From Amycolatopsis sp. FDAARGOS 1241 (GTDB lineage Bacteria; Actinomycetota; Actinomycetes; Mycobacteriales; Pseudonocardiaceae), in contig NZ_CP069526.1 of assembly GCF_016889705.1 (NCBI RefSeq), positions 7,389,001 through 7,453,000 of the forward strand: DNA of 64,000 bases, written 5' to 3'. The notes under the pieces are model-generated. The model searched no databases. It was not told the origin of the DNA and saw nothing but the letters and a program-made list of their open reading frames with translations. The position numbers and the translations under genes were made by a program. This document shows positions 8,077 to 17,038 of the stretch, piece after piece (positions within the stretch are counted from its first letter, which is position 1; each line of letters starts with the position of its first letter).

Positions 8077-10605
8077 TCACGACCCTTGATCGCCTGTGGT
8101 CTGAACCACTTGGAGGCCGCCGGGGAAATGCCCGGAAAACCGTGAAGGCTCCCTCCCGGTCTCGTTTCCCGGGAGGGAGCCTTCACTCACAGTTTTCGAC
8201 CGGGTACTAACCGCACACGGCGACGGCGGCGCCGACGAAGGTGACGTTGCCCACGTCGCCTGCGAAGCGTCGGCCGTCAGCGTGAAGTCGAGAGTGGTCC
8301 CCCGCCGCAGCTGCTCGACGCTCACGTACGACTTGTCCGAAGACGGTGCGAGCCACCCGTCACCGACCTTGAGACCCTGGACGTACTGCAGCTTCGCGCC
8401 CTCCGCGCCCGGCGCCTTGATCGTCACGGTCCGCCCGTTCTGCAGGTGCAGCACGGACTTCGCGAACTGCGGCGCGTTCAGCACGAAGTTCCCGGTACCG
8501 GGTACGGCCGGGTAGAGCCCGAGCGCGCTGAAGACGTACCAGGCCGACATGGTGCCGAGGTCGTCGTTGCCCGTGACGCCGTTGGGCGCGTTCGTGAAGA
8601 GCGTGTGAGCCGCGCGCACCACCGCGGAGGTCTTCCACGGCTGGCCGGTGAGCGTGTACATCCACGGCGAGTGCAGGTCGGGTTCGTTGTTGGGGTTGTA
8701 GCGGAACTGGTTGTAGTAGCTGTAGGGACCGACCACCCATTCCTCGCGCACGGTCTTCGCCGGGTCCTGCACGAGATCGTTGTAGGCGAAGAAGTCGTCG
8801 AGGCGCGCGTGGACGTTGTCCGCGCCGCCCATCGCCTTCTCCAGGCCGGGCACGTCCTGCTGCACGAGCCACTGGTACTGCCACGAGGTGCCCTCGTGGA
8901 ACCCGTCCTGGCTCTGCGGGCTGTAGGCCTGACCGGCCGGGGTGAACCAGTCGCCGCCGGTGACCTTCGGGCGGAAGAAGCCGGTGAAGCCGCGATCGGT
9001 GACAGTCGGGTCCCACAGCGTCGTGTAGGTCCGGCCCTTCGCCGCGAGCGCGGCCGCGTCCTGCTTCTTGCCCAGCGCCGCTGCCATCACCGACAGGGAA
9101 CAGTCGCCGAGCGCGTATTCGAGCGTGGCCGACGCACCGTGGTTGGGGTCGGTGTCCTGGCCCTTCTTCGGGAAGTCCGGGTCATACTGCACGAACCCGT
9201 CGGCCTGGTAGCTCGCGTTGCCCGAACGGCCCTGGAACGGCGACGACGCCGGCGGGATCTCCCGGGAGTTCTGCAGCAGCGCCTCGTAGGCGTGCGCTTC
9301 TTCACCCGACAGCGCGCCGAAGCGCCACAGGTCGACCAGGAACGGGGTGACCGGGTCGCCGGTCATGGTGTTCGTCTCCTGGCTCGCGTACGCCCACCGC
9401 GGCAGCCAGCCGCCCTGGTCGTGGATCGCGAGGATGCTCTTCGCGATGTCGCGCGCCCGGTCGGGTTTGAGCAGCGCGAGGAGCTGGTTCTGGCTGCGGT
9501 AGGTGTCCCACAAAGAGAAGAAGTCGTAGTAGGTCCAGCCGATCGCGCGGTGGATCTTCTTGTCGAAGCCGTAGTAGCGGCCATCGGCGTCGTTCGCGGT
9601 CAGCGGCTGCAGGAAAGCGTGGTAGAGCGACGTGTAGAACACGGTCCGCTCGTCGGGCGTGCCGCCGGTGATGTCCACGCTGGACAGCTCCTGGCGCCAC
9701 GTGCGCTGGGCGTCGGCCTTCACCACGTCGAACGGGCGCACCTTCGAAGCCGCGAGGTTCACATCGGCGCCGTGGGCGTCCACCTGGGAGATGGAGGTGG
9801 TGGCCGTGATCTGGCCGCCCTCCGGGAAGGTCAGCCACGCGCCGCGCAGGCCCGCGCCGCCCTCGGCCGACTTGCTGCCGGGCGTGCCACCGGTCGGCGA
9901 CCACGTGCCGTAGCTGGTGAAGGGTTTGTCGAACTTCGTCGTGAAGTACGTCGTGTACGCCTTGCCGCCGCAGAAGGCCTGCGACTCGACGGTGCCGGCG
10001 ATCGTGTGGTCGTCGACGATCCGGACGCTGCTGCCGGTCACCGGCTCCTTCGCGTTGGCCTGCCCGACGTTCACGAACACGTTGGCCGGCCCGGACTTGT
10101 CGAACGAGTAGCGCTCGACCCCGCTGCGCGTGCTGGCCGTCGTCTCGACGTCGACGCCGCCGTAACCGGTGAGGTGCACCTTGTAGTACCCGGGCTTGCC
10201 GACTTCACCGTCGTGCGTGTACGGCGCGGCGTAGTTCGCGTTGTCGAACGTGGCCGGTTTGGTCGTGTCGAACGCGGCGCCCGGGCCGACGTCGCCCGTG
10301 GTGGGCAGGGTGGACACCAGGCCGCCCTGCTCCCAGCATCCGGCGCCGGACAGGAAGAAGTGGCCGAACCCGCGGATCGCGGTGTCGGTGTAGAGGTAAC
10401 CGGCGTAGTGGGTCGTCTGCGGGCTCACCTGCGTCATGCCGAACGGCACCGACGCGCCGGGGAACGTGTTGCCCTCGTCCTGCGTGCCGATGAACGTGTT
10501 CACCGACTCCAGCGGATCGGCCGGTCTGGCCTCGGCGGCCACCGGTGTGAGGCCGGCCGCCGCGACGGCGAGCGCGACCGCGCCCGCCAGTGTTGCGCTC
10601 CTCAT
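8077..10605 (-). CDS. Secreted GH92 alpha-mannosidase with an altered C-terminus
   Basis: This 842-residue protein is a GH92 exo-alpha-mannosidase, a calcium-dependent family that trims mannose from mannans or N-glycans. A Sec signal (AGAVALAVAAAGLTPVAAEA) marks it as exported. The N-terminal GH92 segment reads VNTFIGTQDEGNTFPGASVPFGM. The catalytic (alpha/alpha)6 half carries HEGTSWQYQWLVQQD, holding the likely acid Glu, and GNDDLGTMSAWYVFSALGLYP, holding the base aspartates. The ATG has GGAAGGGAG upstream. The last 45 or so residues are not GH92-like: the frame runs through an 18-base-pair hairpin and gives an arbitrary tail after APPSP, suggesting that the original 3' end was lost. Confidence 0.92.
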   Translation of the reverse strand: MRSATLAGAVALAVAAAGLTPVAAEARPADPLESVNTFIGTQDEGNTFPGASVPFGMTQVSPQTTHYAGYLYTDTAIRGFGHFFLSGAGCWEQGGLVSTLPTTGDVGPGAAFDTTKPATFDNANYAAPYTHDGEVGKPGYYKVHLTGYGGVDVETTASTRSGVERYSFDKSGPANVFVNVGQANAKEPVTGSSVRIVDDHTIAGTVESQAFCGGKAYTTYFTTKFDKPFTSYGTWSPTGGTPGSKSAEGGAGLRGAWLTFPEGGQITATTSISQVDAHGADVNLAASKVRPFDVVKADAQRTWRQELSSVDITGGTPDERTVFYTSLYHAFLQPLTANDADGRYYGFDKKIHRAIGWTYYDFFSLWDTYRSQNQLLALLKPDRARDIAKSILAIHDQGGWLPRWAYASQETNTMTGDPVTPFLVDLWRFGALSGEEAHAYEALLQNSREIPPASSPFQGRSGNASYQADGFVQYDPDFPKKGQDTDPNHGASATLEYALGDCSLSVMAAALGKKQDAAALAAKGRTYTTLWDPTVTDRGFTGFFRPKVTGGDWFTPAGQAYSPQSQDGFHEGTSWQYQWLVQQDVPGLEKAMGGADNVHARLDDFFAYNDLVQDPAKTVREEWVVGPYSYYNQFRYNPNNEPDLHSPWMYTLTGQPWKTSAVVRAAHTLFTNAPNGVTGNDDLGTMSAWYVFSALGLYPAVPGTGNFVLNAPQFAKSVLHLQNGRTVTIKAPGAEGAKLQYVQGLKVGDGWLAPSSDKSYVSVEQLRRGTTLDFTLTADASQATWATSPSSAPPSPCAVSTRSKTVSEGSLPGNETGREPSRFSGHFPGGLQVVQTTGDQGS
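8142..8186. terminator. 18-bp perfect hairpin inside the 3' end of the GH92 gene
   Basis: The arms 8142-8159 and 8169-8186 are exact inverted repeats (GTGAAGGCTCCCTCCCGG) with a 9-base loop. On the minus strand the hairpin is followed by GGTTTTCC. It looks like a terminator or a dispersed hairpin element, yet the mannosidase frame stays open across it to 8077. Confidence 0.65.
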
Positions 10606-10628
10606 CGAGCTCCCTTCCGGAAACAGGG

Positions 10629-10668
10629 CCGTGGAGGGCTCCCCCGCTGCGGGCGGAGCCCTCCACGG
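10629..10668 (-). terminator. Terminator of the larger GH92 gene
   Basis: A perfect 14-base-pair stem (10629-10642 with 10655-10668) lies in the 77-base gap between the two mannosidase genes. The smaller gene may therefore have its own promoter or depend on read-through. Confidence 0.7.
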
Positions 10669-10682
10669 CTACTTGACGAAGA

Positions 10683-13600
10683 TCAGCCGGCGGCGATCGC
10701 GAACACGTGCATCGCGCCGCCGCTGACGTTCGACGGCAACGTCACGCTCGCCACCGTCTTGCCGGCGTCGAGGGTGATCGGCGCGGTGCCGAACACCATC
10801 GTGCGGATCTGCTGCGCGTCGCCGCCCGAGGCGTTGCGGTACGGCGTGGACAGCACGATCCGGTTGCCGAACGCCGGCTGCGCCCCGCCGCCGCCCAGCG
10901 TCCAGTCGGAGAACCCGACGGTCGCGGTCGACGTGGTGCCGTCGGTGTAGGTCACCGTCAGCGTGCCCTGGGCGTTGCCGTTGGACGCGGCGCCGAGCAG
11001 CGCCAGCCGGCCCGAACCCGAGACGGTCACCCGCTGGCCGTTGGCCACGACGTTGTCGGAGTCGCCCGCCGGGAACGACGGCCAGGTGAACTTGATCCCG
11101 TCGCTGGTCACCGTGCCGCCCGGGGTGGCGCCGGCCGCGGCCAGCGCGTCGGCCGAGTAGCTCCAGCCGCCGCCGTCGAAGTTGGCCTTGGCCGGGTCGG
11201 AGTCGGGCGAGATGCCGGCGTTGTCCACTGTGGCCAGCCAGCTGCCCGGCTGCGCCACGAGCACCGTGAGCACGGCCTGCGTGCTCGCCACGCCCGGCGC
11301 GGAGAACGTGACCGGGATGCGGCGGGCGCCGTCGGAGGTGCCCGGGGGAACGGTCACGGTCACCGTGGCCTGCGCCTTGCCCGAAGCCGGCACGTCGACC
11401 GAACCCGAAGCCGGGGTCAGCGTGATGCCGTCGGTGCCGGAAGCGCTGTAGCCCCACGTCTTCGCGGTACCGGACAGGTCCTGCACGCCGACGGTGGCCG
11501 TCGCCGTCGAGCCCGCCGGGGTCACCACGCGGGCCGGGTTGGCGAACGCCAGGCTCGGCTTCTCCTGCTCGCGGAACGACGGCGGGGCGTCGGCCGCCGC
11601 GGACCCCCACTGGGTGGCCGTGGCGGAGCGGGTGAAGTCGAGCGTGCCACCGGTCGAGACGAGGGCCTCGGGCAGCCACGCCTTGGCGGCGTCGGTGCCG
11701 TTGACCTTCAAGCCACCCACGTAGTCACCGGTGCCGGGTGCATTGATCGTGATTTTCTTGCCCGCGCCGGTGGTGAGCACGGCGTGCTCGAAGCGCGGCG
11801 TGGACAGCAGCACCTCGGCGCGGCCCGGGATCTCCGGGTAGACGCCGAGTGCGGACCACACGTACCAGGCCGACATCTGGCCGAGGTCGTCGTTGCCGAT
11901 CAGGCCTTCGGGACGCGGGTTGTACAGCTCGTCCATCGACCGGTGCACGATGGCCTGCGTCTTGGCCGGGCTGCCGGCGTAGGAGTAGGCGTAGGGCGCG
12001 TTGGAGTTGGGCTCGTTGCCCATGAAGGCGTACGGCTCCTGGGTGCCCGCGTTGAGCTGCGTGAAGAAGGTGTCCAGCCGCGACTGGGTCGCCGTGTCGC
12101 CGCCGAACGCGGACACGACGCCGCCGAGGTCGTAGGGCACCATCCACTCGTACTGCGCGCCGTTGCCCTCGACCCAGCCCTGCGAGCTGGCCGGGTTGTA
12201 GGTGCCGGCGAACGAGCCGTCCGCGTTGCGCGGCTGCAGGTGGCCCGTGCCCGGGTTGTAGAGGTTCTGCCAGTTCTGGGCGCGCTTCATGAACGTGGTG
12301 TACGTCGCGGAGTCGCCGAGGCGCTTCGCGAACTGGGCGATGGCGAAGTCGGCGCTGGTGTACTCCAGCGTGTCCGCACCGGCGCCGGGCACGTAGCCGA
12401 GCCGCATGTAGTCCGCGAGGCCCGGGCGTTCGGTGTAGCCCTGGGTCGGCTGCGTGGCGCCCTTGATCATGAGCAGCAACGCCTTCTGGGCGTCGAAGTC
12501 ACGGGCGCCGAAGGCGTACGCGCTGGAGACGATGATGTGGTAGGGGTCGCCGTTCATCACGCCGGTGTAGTCGTTGGCCACGGTCCAGCGGTCCCACGAG
12601 CCACCCTGCTCGGCGTAGGCCATCATCGAGCGCACGATGTCCGAGGTCTGCTTCGGATCGATCGTGGCGAGCAGCGGGATCTCCGAGCGGTAGATGTCCC
12701 AGCCGGAGAAGTTGGTGTACATCGCGTGGTTCTTGTCCGCCTGGTGGATCCGGCCGTCGAAACCGGCGTAGGAACCGTCCACATCGGAGAACACGTTCGG
12801 CTGGATCAGCGAGTGGTAGAGCGACGTGTAGAACGTCGTCAGGTCCGCGTCGGACCCGCCGCTCACGGCGACCTTGCCGAGCTGGTCGTTCCACGCCTCG
12901 CGCGCGCCGGCGGCGACCTGCTCGAAGGACTTCTTGCCGTTGTTCTCGGCCGCCAGGTTCGCCTTCGCGCCGTCGACGGACACGAACGACAGGCCGACCT
13001 GCACGTTGACCTGCGCACCGTTGAGGTTCGCGAAGGTCACGTAGCCGCCGCTGCCGGGGCCGCTGACCGTGGTGTCCTGTGTCTTCTGCGTGGCCGGGCG
13101 GGCCATCGACGCGTTCACGCCGTTGGGCTGCGCAACCTTGGCGCGAGCGCCCCCGGTCTCCGACGTCTTGCCCGGCGTCACCGCGCCGTTCTTCCAGGTG
13201 CCGACCGAAGCGAACGGGGTGTCGAACTTGGCCGAGAAGTACACGCGATAGCTGTTGTCGGCCCCGCAGAAGCGGCCGCTCGTGGCCCAGCCGCTGATGG
13301 TGTCCTTGCCGATGGTGATCGACGCGTCGTCGGTGCCGTTGACCGAGCCGGACGTGTTGACCAGCAGCGTCGAGGCGGCACCCGCGGGGTAGGTGAAGCG
13401 GCCGGAGCCTGTTCGCTGCGTGGCGCTCAACTCCACCTTCGCGCCGCTGTCCAGCGTGACGTCGTACTCGCCGGCGGTGGCGTGCTCGTTGTCGTGGCTG
13501 AACTTCGAGGTGTAGTGGCCCGGGTCCGTCGCGGGCGAAGTGGTGACCTCGCCGACGTACGGGATGAAGGGGATGTCCTCGTAGCTCGAGCAGCCCGCAC

Positions 13601-13913
13601 CCGAGAGGTGCGTGAGGCTGAACCCGGTGAGGGCGTTGTCGTCGTAGAAGTAGCCGCCCGGCTGCGACTTCACCGTATCCGGGCTCCACTGCACCATCCC
13701 GAACGGCGCGACCGCGCCGGGGAAGGTGTTGCCGGCACCACCGCCGGTGCCGTGGTCCTCGCCGCCCGGCCGGGTCCCGACGAAGGGGTTGACCCACTTC
13801 GCGAAGTCCGTGTCCGGGGGTTTCGCCGCGGCCACGGCCGTGGCGGGCGCGACCGCCGCCACCACCGCCGTGGTCAGGAAGATCAGTCCGGCTCTCCAGC
13901 GCGCTCGCGCCAT
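10683..13913 (-). CDS. Secreted multidomain GH92 alpha-mannosidase
   Basis: This is a 1076-residue exported enzyme. The ATG at 13913 follows a GGAGAGGGCGAGG ribosome site and starts MARARWRAGLIFL with a clean Sec signal; upstream in-frame starts have no such site. The GH92 module fills roughly residues 40-770, with WVNPFVGTRPGGEDHGTGGG, VEGNGAQYEWMVPYDLG and GNDDLGQMSAWYVWSALGVYP. A NEW3-like beta domain follows (SLAFANPARVVTPAGSTATA and on). A last beta-sandwich domain begins around NFDGGGWSYSADAL; both added domains probably aid carbohydrate binding. An operator-like palindrome lies 71 bases upstream of the ATG, matching one at the divergent LacI gene. Confidence 0.94.
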   Translation of the reverse strand: MARARWRAGLIFLTTAVVAAVAPATAVAAAKPPDTDFAKWVNPFVGTRPGGEDHGTGGGAGNTFPGAVAPFGMVQWSPDTVKSQPGGYFYDDNALTGFSLTHLSGAGCSSYEDIPFIPYVGEVTTSPATDPGHYTSKFSHDNEHATAGEYDVTLDSGAKVELSATQRTGSGRFTYPAGAASTLLVNTSGSVNGTDDASITIGKDTISGWATSGRFCGADNSYRVYFSAKFDTPFASVGTWKNGAVTPGKTSETGGARAKVAQPNGVNASMARPATQKTQDTTVSGPGSGGYVTFANLNGAQVNVQVGLSFVSVDGAKANLAAENNGKKSFEQVAAGAREAWNDQLGKVAVSGGSDADLTTFYTSLYHSLIQPNVFSDVDGSYAGFDGRIHQADKNHAMYTNFSGWDIYRSEIPLLATIDPKQTSDIVRSMMAYAEQGGSWDRWTVANDYTGVMNGDPYHIIVSSAYAFGARDFDAQKALLLMIKGATQPTQGYTERPGLADYMRLGYVPGAGADTLEYTSADFAIAQFAKRLGDSATYTTFMKRAQNWQNLYNPGTGHLQPRNADGSFAGTYNPASSQGWVEGNGAQYEWMVPYDLGGVVSAFGGDTATQSRLDTFFTQLNAGTQEPYAFMGNEPNSNAPYAYSYAGSPAKTQAIVHRSMDELYNPRPEGLIGNDDLGQMSAWYVWSALGVYPEIPGRAEVLLSTPRFEHAVLTTGAGKKITINAPGTGDYVGGLKVNGTDAAKAWLPEALVSTGGTLDFTRSATATQWGSAAADAPPSFREQEKPSLAFANPARVVTPAGSTATATVGVQDLSGTAKTWGYSASGTDGITLTPASGSVDVPASGKAQATVTVTVPPGTSDGARRIPVTFSAPGVASTQAVLTVLVAQPGSWLATVDNAGISPDSDPAKANFDGGGWSYSADALAAAGATPGGTVTSDGIKFTWPSFPAGDSDNVVANGQRVTVSGSGRLALLGAASNGNAQGTLTVTYTDGTTSTATVGFSDWTLGGGGAQPAFGNRIVLSTPYRNASGGDAQQIRTMVFGTAPITLDAGKTVASVTLPSNVSGGAMHVFAIAAG

Positions 13914-13983
13914 CGCCCTCGCCCTCTCCTGTCGTCGGCACGACCGGGTCATCGGTTCCCGCCAGCGGGGGTTCCGGCGGGAT

Positions 13984-13995
13984 GACAACCTTGTC
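13984..13995. promoter_or_regulatory. LacI-type operator upstream of the GH92 genes
   Basis: GACAACCTTGTC has the same GACAA/TTGTC half-sites and spacing as the perfect palindrome at 14185-14196; only the centre differs by one base. It lies 71 bases before the mannosidase ATG. Confidence 0.6.
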
Positions 13996-14142
13996 GCGCA
14001 CACCGTCGATGCGGGAAACCTTGGGCAATCGCTCACGAAACCGTCAAGGCCGGCGTGGAATGCTGTCCGCTTCAGGACACACTGATCAGCCAATCGCCTT
14101 ACTACTTTCGCAGGCTGAATCCCATTCCGCGCGAACCGGGCA

Positions 14143-14172
14143 TTGACAGCGACCGGTGCGGTGGTGTGCAAT
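14143..14172 (+). promoter_or_regulatory. Promoter of lacI-isomerase-ABC operon
   Basis: TTGACA at 14143-14148 and TGCAAT at 14167-14172 are separated by 18 bases. The predicted start point falls within a few bases of the ATG at 14183, so the message may be leaderless. Confidence 0.5.
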
Positions 14173-14182
14173 CTGCGCCACT

Positions 14183-15235
14183 ATGACAACGTTGTCTCCT
14201 CACGGCCGGGAAGCGGACGGGCTTCCCCGCCCCGCGAGCCGGCGGGCCACGATGAGCGACGTGGCCCGGCTGGCCGGCGTCAGCATCAAGACCGTCTCAC
14301 GGGTGGTCAACGACGAGCCCGCCGTGCACCCCGACACCGCCGAGCGCGTGGTGGCGGCCATCGAGCAGCTCGGTTTCCGCCGCAACCTGGGCGCGCGCAA
14401 CCTGCGCCGCGGGTCGACGACCGGCACGATCGGCCTGATCGTGGAGGACGTCGGCAACCCGTTCTACTCCGAGCTCAACCGCGCGGTGGAGCGCATCGCG
14501 ACGTCGTTCGGCCGGCACGTGCTCACCGGCTCGTCGGAGGAGAATTCCGCCCGCGAGCGCGAGCTGGCGCTGGAGTTCTGCGCGCGCCGCGTCGACGGGA
14601 TCCTCGTGGTGCCGGCGGGCATGCAGCACGGTTACCTCGTGCCGGAGATGCGCGCGGGCACGCCGGTGGTGTTCCTCGACCGGCCGGCGGGTGACATCGT
14701 GGCCGACACCGTGCTGGTGGACAACCTCGGCGGCACCATCGAGGCCGTCACGCACCTGGTGGCGCACGGGCACCGCCGGATCGCGTTCGTGGGTGACAGC
14801 CCCGACATCTTCACCGCGGCCGAACGCCTGCGGGGTTTCCGCGAGGGCTGCGTGCGCAACGGCGTCTCCTACGACGAGAGCCTCGTCATGATGCGCACCC
14901 CCACGCCGGAGTCCATCGGACAGGCGGTGTCGACGCTGCTGACGGGCCCTTCGGCCGCGACCGCGGTGATCGCCGGCAACAACCGCGTCGCCGTGAACCT
15001 GCTGCGCGCACTCGCGCACGCGGAGCACCGGCCGGCGATGGTCAGCTTCGACGACTTCGAGCTGGCGGACCTGCTGGACCCGCCGGTGACGGTCGTCGCC
15101 CACGATGTCAGCGCCCTGGGGCACGCGGCGGCGGAGCTGCTGTTCGCGCGGATCCAGGGAGATCAGTCCGCACCCAGAAAGGTAGTCCTGCCCGTGCATC
15201 TCGTCGCCCGTGGTTCCGGTGAGGTCGCCCCGTGA
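14183..15235 (+). CDS. LacI family regulator of the mannoside locus
   Basis: The 350-residue protein has an N-terminal helix-turn-helix and hinge (MSDVARLAGVSIKTVSRVVN) and a periplasmic-binding-like ligand domain (GTIGLIVEDVGNPFYSEL and on). With ATG 14183 the message would be nearly leaderless; ATG 14252, directly at MSDVARL, is the alternative, and neither has a good ribosome site. It is first in an operon with a mannose isomerase-like gene and a sugar ABC transporter. Operator-like palindromes sit at its own promoter and before the divergent GH92 genes. I infer repression relieved by mannose or a mannoside; the effector is not known. Confidence 0.92.
   Translation: MTTLSPHGREADGLPRPASRRATMSDVARLAGVSIKTVSRVVNDEPAVHPDTAERVVAAIEQLGFRRNLGARNLRRGSTTGTIGLIVEDVGNPFYSELNRAVERIATSFGRHVLTGSSEENSARERELALEFCARRVDGILVVPAGMQHGYLVPEMRAGTPVVFLDRPAGDIVADTVLVDNLGGTIEAVTHLVAHGHRRIAFVGDSPDIFTAAERLRGFREGCVRNGVSYDESLVMMRTPTPESIGQAVSTLLTGPSAATAVIAGNNRVAVNLLRALAHAEHRPAMVSFDDFELADLLDPPVTVVAHDVSALGHAAAELLFARIQGDQSAPRKVVLPVHLVARGSGEVAP
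14185..14196. promoter_or_regulatory. LacI-type operator at the regulator start
   Basis: GACAACGTTGTC is a perfect palindrome with the central CG typical of LacI-family operators. It covers the predicted transcription start of the lacI operon, where a bound repressor would block initiation. Confidence 0.65.
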
Positions 15236-16269
15236 CCACGCACCTCGAGCCGATCCGGCTCCCGGCCAACCAGCCGCCGCAGTTCTACCGCGGCGGCGAC
15301 GCGATCGCCGCGCTGCGCGGCGCCACCGGCACCGATTCGAAGTTCGGGCCGGAGGACTGGGTCGGTTCCGTCACCACGATGTTCGGCCAGGAGACCAACG
15401 GTCTCACGAAGCTCCCCAGCGGCGGCTGGCTGCGCGACGCCGTGCGCGACAACGCCGAGGGGTGGCTGGGCGCCGCCCACGTCGCGAAGCTCGGTGACTC
15501 CACCGGCCTGCTGGTGAAGCTGCTCGACGCGGGCCAGCGCCTGCCCGTGCACTTCCACCCGACCGACGCGTTCGCGCAGCAGCACTTCGACTCGCACTTC
15601 GGCAAGACCGAGGCGTGGATCGTGATCGGCACGTACGGCGACGACCCGCGCGTGTACCCCGGGTTCAAGGAGACGGTGAGCAAGGCGACCGTCGCCGAGT
15701 GGACCCGCGAGCAGGACGCGCCGAGCATGCTGGGCGCGCTCAACAGCGTCTCCGTGCAGGCCGGCGACACGGTGTACATCCCGGCCGGGCTGCCGCACGC
15801 GATCGGCGAGGGCGTGTTCGTGGTGGAACTGCAGCAGCCCACCGACTTCTCGCTCACGCTGGAGTGGCGCGACTTCCTGGCGTCGCCGGAGAAGGGCCAC
15901 CTCGGCATCGGCTTCGACACCGCGATCGAAACGCTCGACACCTCCGGCTGGGACGCCGAGCGGCTCACCACGATCGTCAAGCACACGGGCGACGACAAGA
16001 ACCGGTCCGTGGACCTGCTCGCGACGGGTTCGGCCGCGTTCTTCCGCGCCGACCGCCTGCAGCTGAGCGGCGACGCGCTGGCGCTGGACCCGTCGTTCGC
16101 GGTGCTCGTGGCGCTCGAGGGCGCGGGCACGCTGCGCACCGAACGCGGCGGCGAGTTCGCCCTGGCCAAGGGCGAGACGTACGTGGTGCCGTTCGACGCG
16201 GGCCAGGTCGAGCTGTCCGGCTCGGTCACCGCGATCCGCTGCCGCCCGCCCGCTCCCGACAAGAGGTAG
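15232..16269 (+). CDS. Class I mannose-6-phosphate isomerase family protein
   Basis: This 345-residue cupin-type protein resembles class I phosphomannose isomerases (ManA type). Metal-ligand segments are visible: LPVHFHPTDAFAQQHF, then KTEAWIVI, and later AGDTVYIPAGLPHAIGEGVFVVELQQPTDFS. The expected reaction is interconversion of mannose 6-phosphate and fructose 6-phosphate, feeding mannose into glycolysis. The GTG start overlaps the lacI stop (GTGA), so translation is coupled. Its place between the regulator and a sugar ABC transporter, opposite two alpha-mannosidases, supports mannose as substrate. A different ketose or aldose phosphate remains possible. Confidence 0.85.
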   Translation: MTTHLEPIRLPANQPPQFYRGGDAIAALRGATGTDSKFGPEDWVGSVTTMFGQETNGLTKLPSGGWLRDAVRDNAEGWLGAAHVAKLGDSTGLLVKLLDAGQRLPVHFHPTDAFAQQHFDSHFGKTEAWIVIGTYGDDPRVYPGFKETVSKATVAEWTREQDAPSMLGALNSVSVQAGDTVYIPAGLPHAIGEGVFVVELQQPTDFSLTLEWRDFLASPEKGHLGIGFDTAIETLDTSGWDAERLTTIVKHTGDDKNRSVDLLATGSAAFFRADRLQLSGDALALDPSFAVLVALEGAGTLRTERGGEFALAKGETYVVPFDAGQVELSGSVTAIRCRPPAPDKR

Positions 16270-16273
16270 GCCG

Positions 16274-17038
16274 ATGAGCGAGATCCTGCTGGACGCGGTG
16301 GACCTCATGAAGCACTACGGGTCGGTGGAAGCCCTGCGCGGCGCCTCCTTCCAGGCCCGCGCGGGTGAGGTCACGGCCTTGATCGGCGACAACGGCGCCG
16401 GGAAGTCGACGCTCGTGAAGTGCCTCTCGGGCGCCGAGCAGCCGACGTCCGGCAGGATCCTGCTCGACGGCACCGAGGTGCACCTCGACTCCCCCGTCAC
16501 CGCTCGGCGGCTGGGGATCGAAACGGTGTACCAGGACCTCGCCGTCGCGCCGGAGCTCGATCCGGCCGCGAACCTGTTCCTGGGCCGCGAGATCCACCGC
16601 AAGGGCTTGCTCGGCAAGCTCGGCATGCTGGACAAGCCCGAGATGCGCCGCCAGGCCGTCGCGGAGTTCCAGCGCCTCGGCGTGACGCTGCAGAGCACCG
16701 ACGTGCCCATCGGCTCGCTCTCGGGCGGGCAGCGCCAGAGCGTCGCGGTGGCGCGCTCGGTGGTGTGGGCGTCGAAGGTCGTGTTCATGGACGAGCCGAC
16801 GGCCGCGCTCGGTGTGGTGCAGCGCGAACGCGTGCTCGACGTGATCAAGAAGGTGCGGGACAAGGGCATCGCCGTGGTGCTGATCAGCCACAACATGCCC
16901 GAGGTGCTGTCGGTGTCCGACCGCATCGAGGTGCTGCGGCTCGGCAAGCGCGTCGCCCGGTTCGCCGGCCCGGACACGAAGCTGGAAGACCTCGTGGCGG
17001 CCATGACCGGCGCCCTCGTCCAGGAGGAAGCCGCATGA
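16274..17038 (+). CDS. Sugar ABC transporter ATP-binding protein (CUT2, single domain)
   Basis: The 254-residue ATPase has Walker A GDNGAGKST, Q-loop region ETVYQDLAVAPEL, signature LSGGQRQSVAVARS, Walker B VVFMDEPTAAL and switch histidine VLISHN. Most CUT2 sugar importers use a fused ATPase of about 500 residues; this is the single-domain form seen in FrcA-type systems. It drives import of a monosaccharide with the next two genes. It starts four bases after the isomerase gene behind GAGGTAGG and overlaps the permease start by ATGA. Confidence 0.93.
   Translation: MSEILLDAVDLMKHYGSVEALRGASFQARAGEVTALIGDNGAGKSTLVKCLSGAEQPTSGRILLDGTEVHLDSPVTARRLGIETVYQDLAVAPELDPAANLFLGREIHRKGLLGKLGMLDKPEMRRQAVAEFQRLGVTLQSTDVPIGSLSGGQRQSVAVARSVVWASKVVFMDEPTAALGVVQRERVLDVIKKVRDKGIAVVLISHNMPEVLSVSDRIEVLRLGKRVARFAGPDTKLEDLVAAMTGALVQEEAA

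Noticed and set aside
8446..10950. Long plus-strand frame opposite the first GH92 gene
   Set aside because: It is an antisense shadow of the mannosidase with no recognisable domains and no ribosome site.
10707..13985. Frame of over 1000 codons opposite the second GH92 gene
   Set aside because: It has the same cause: GC-driven absence of stops opposite a real gene whose motifs are clear.
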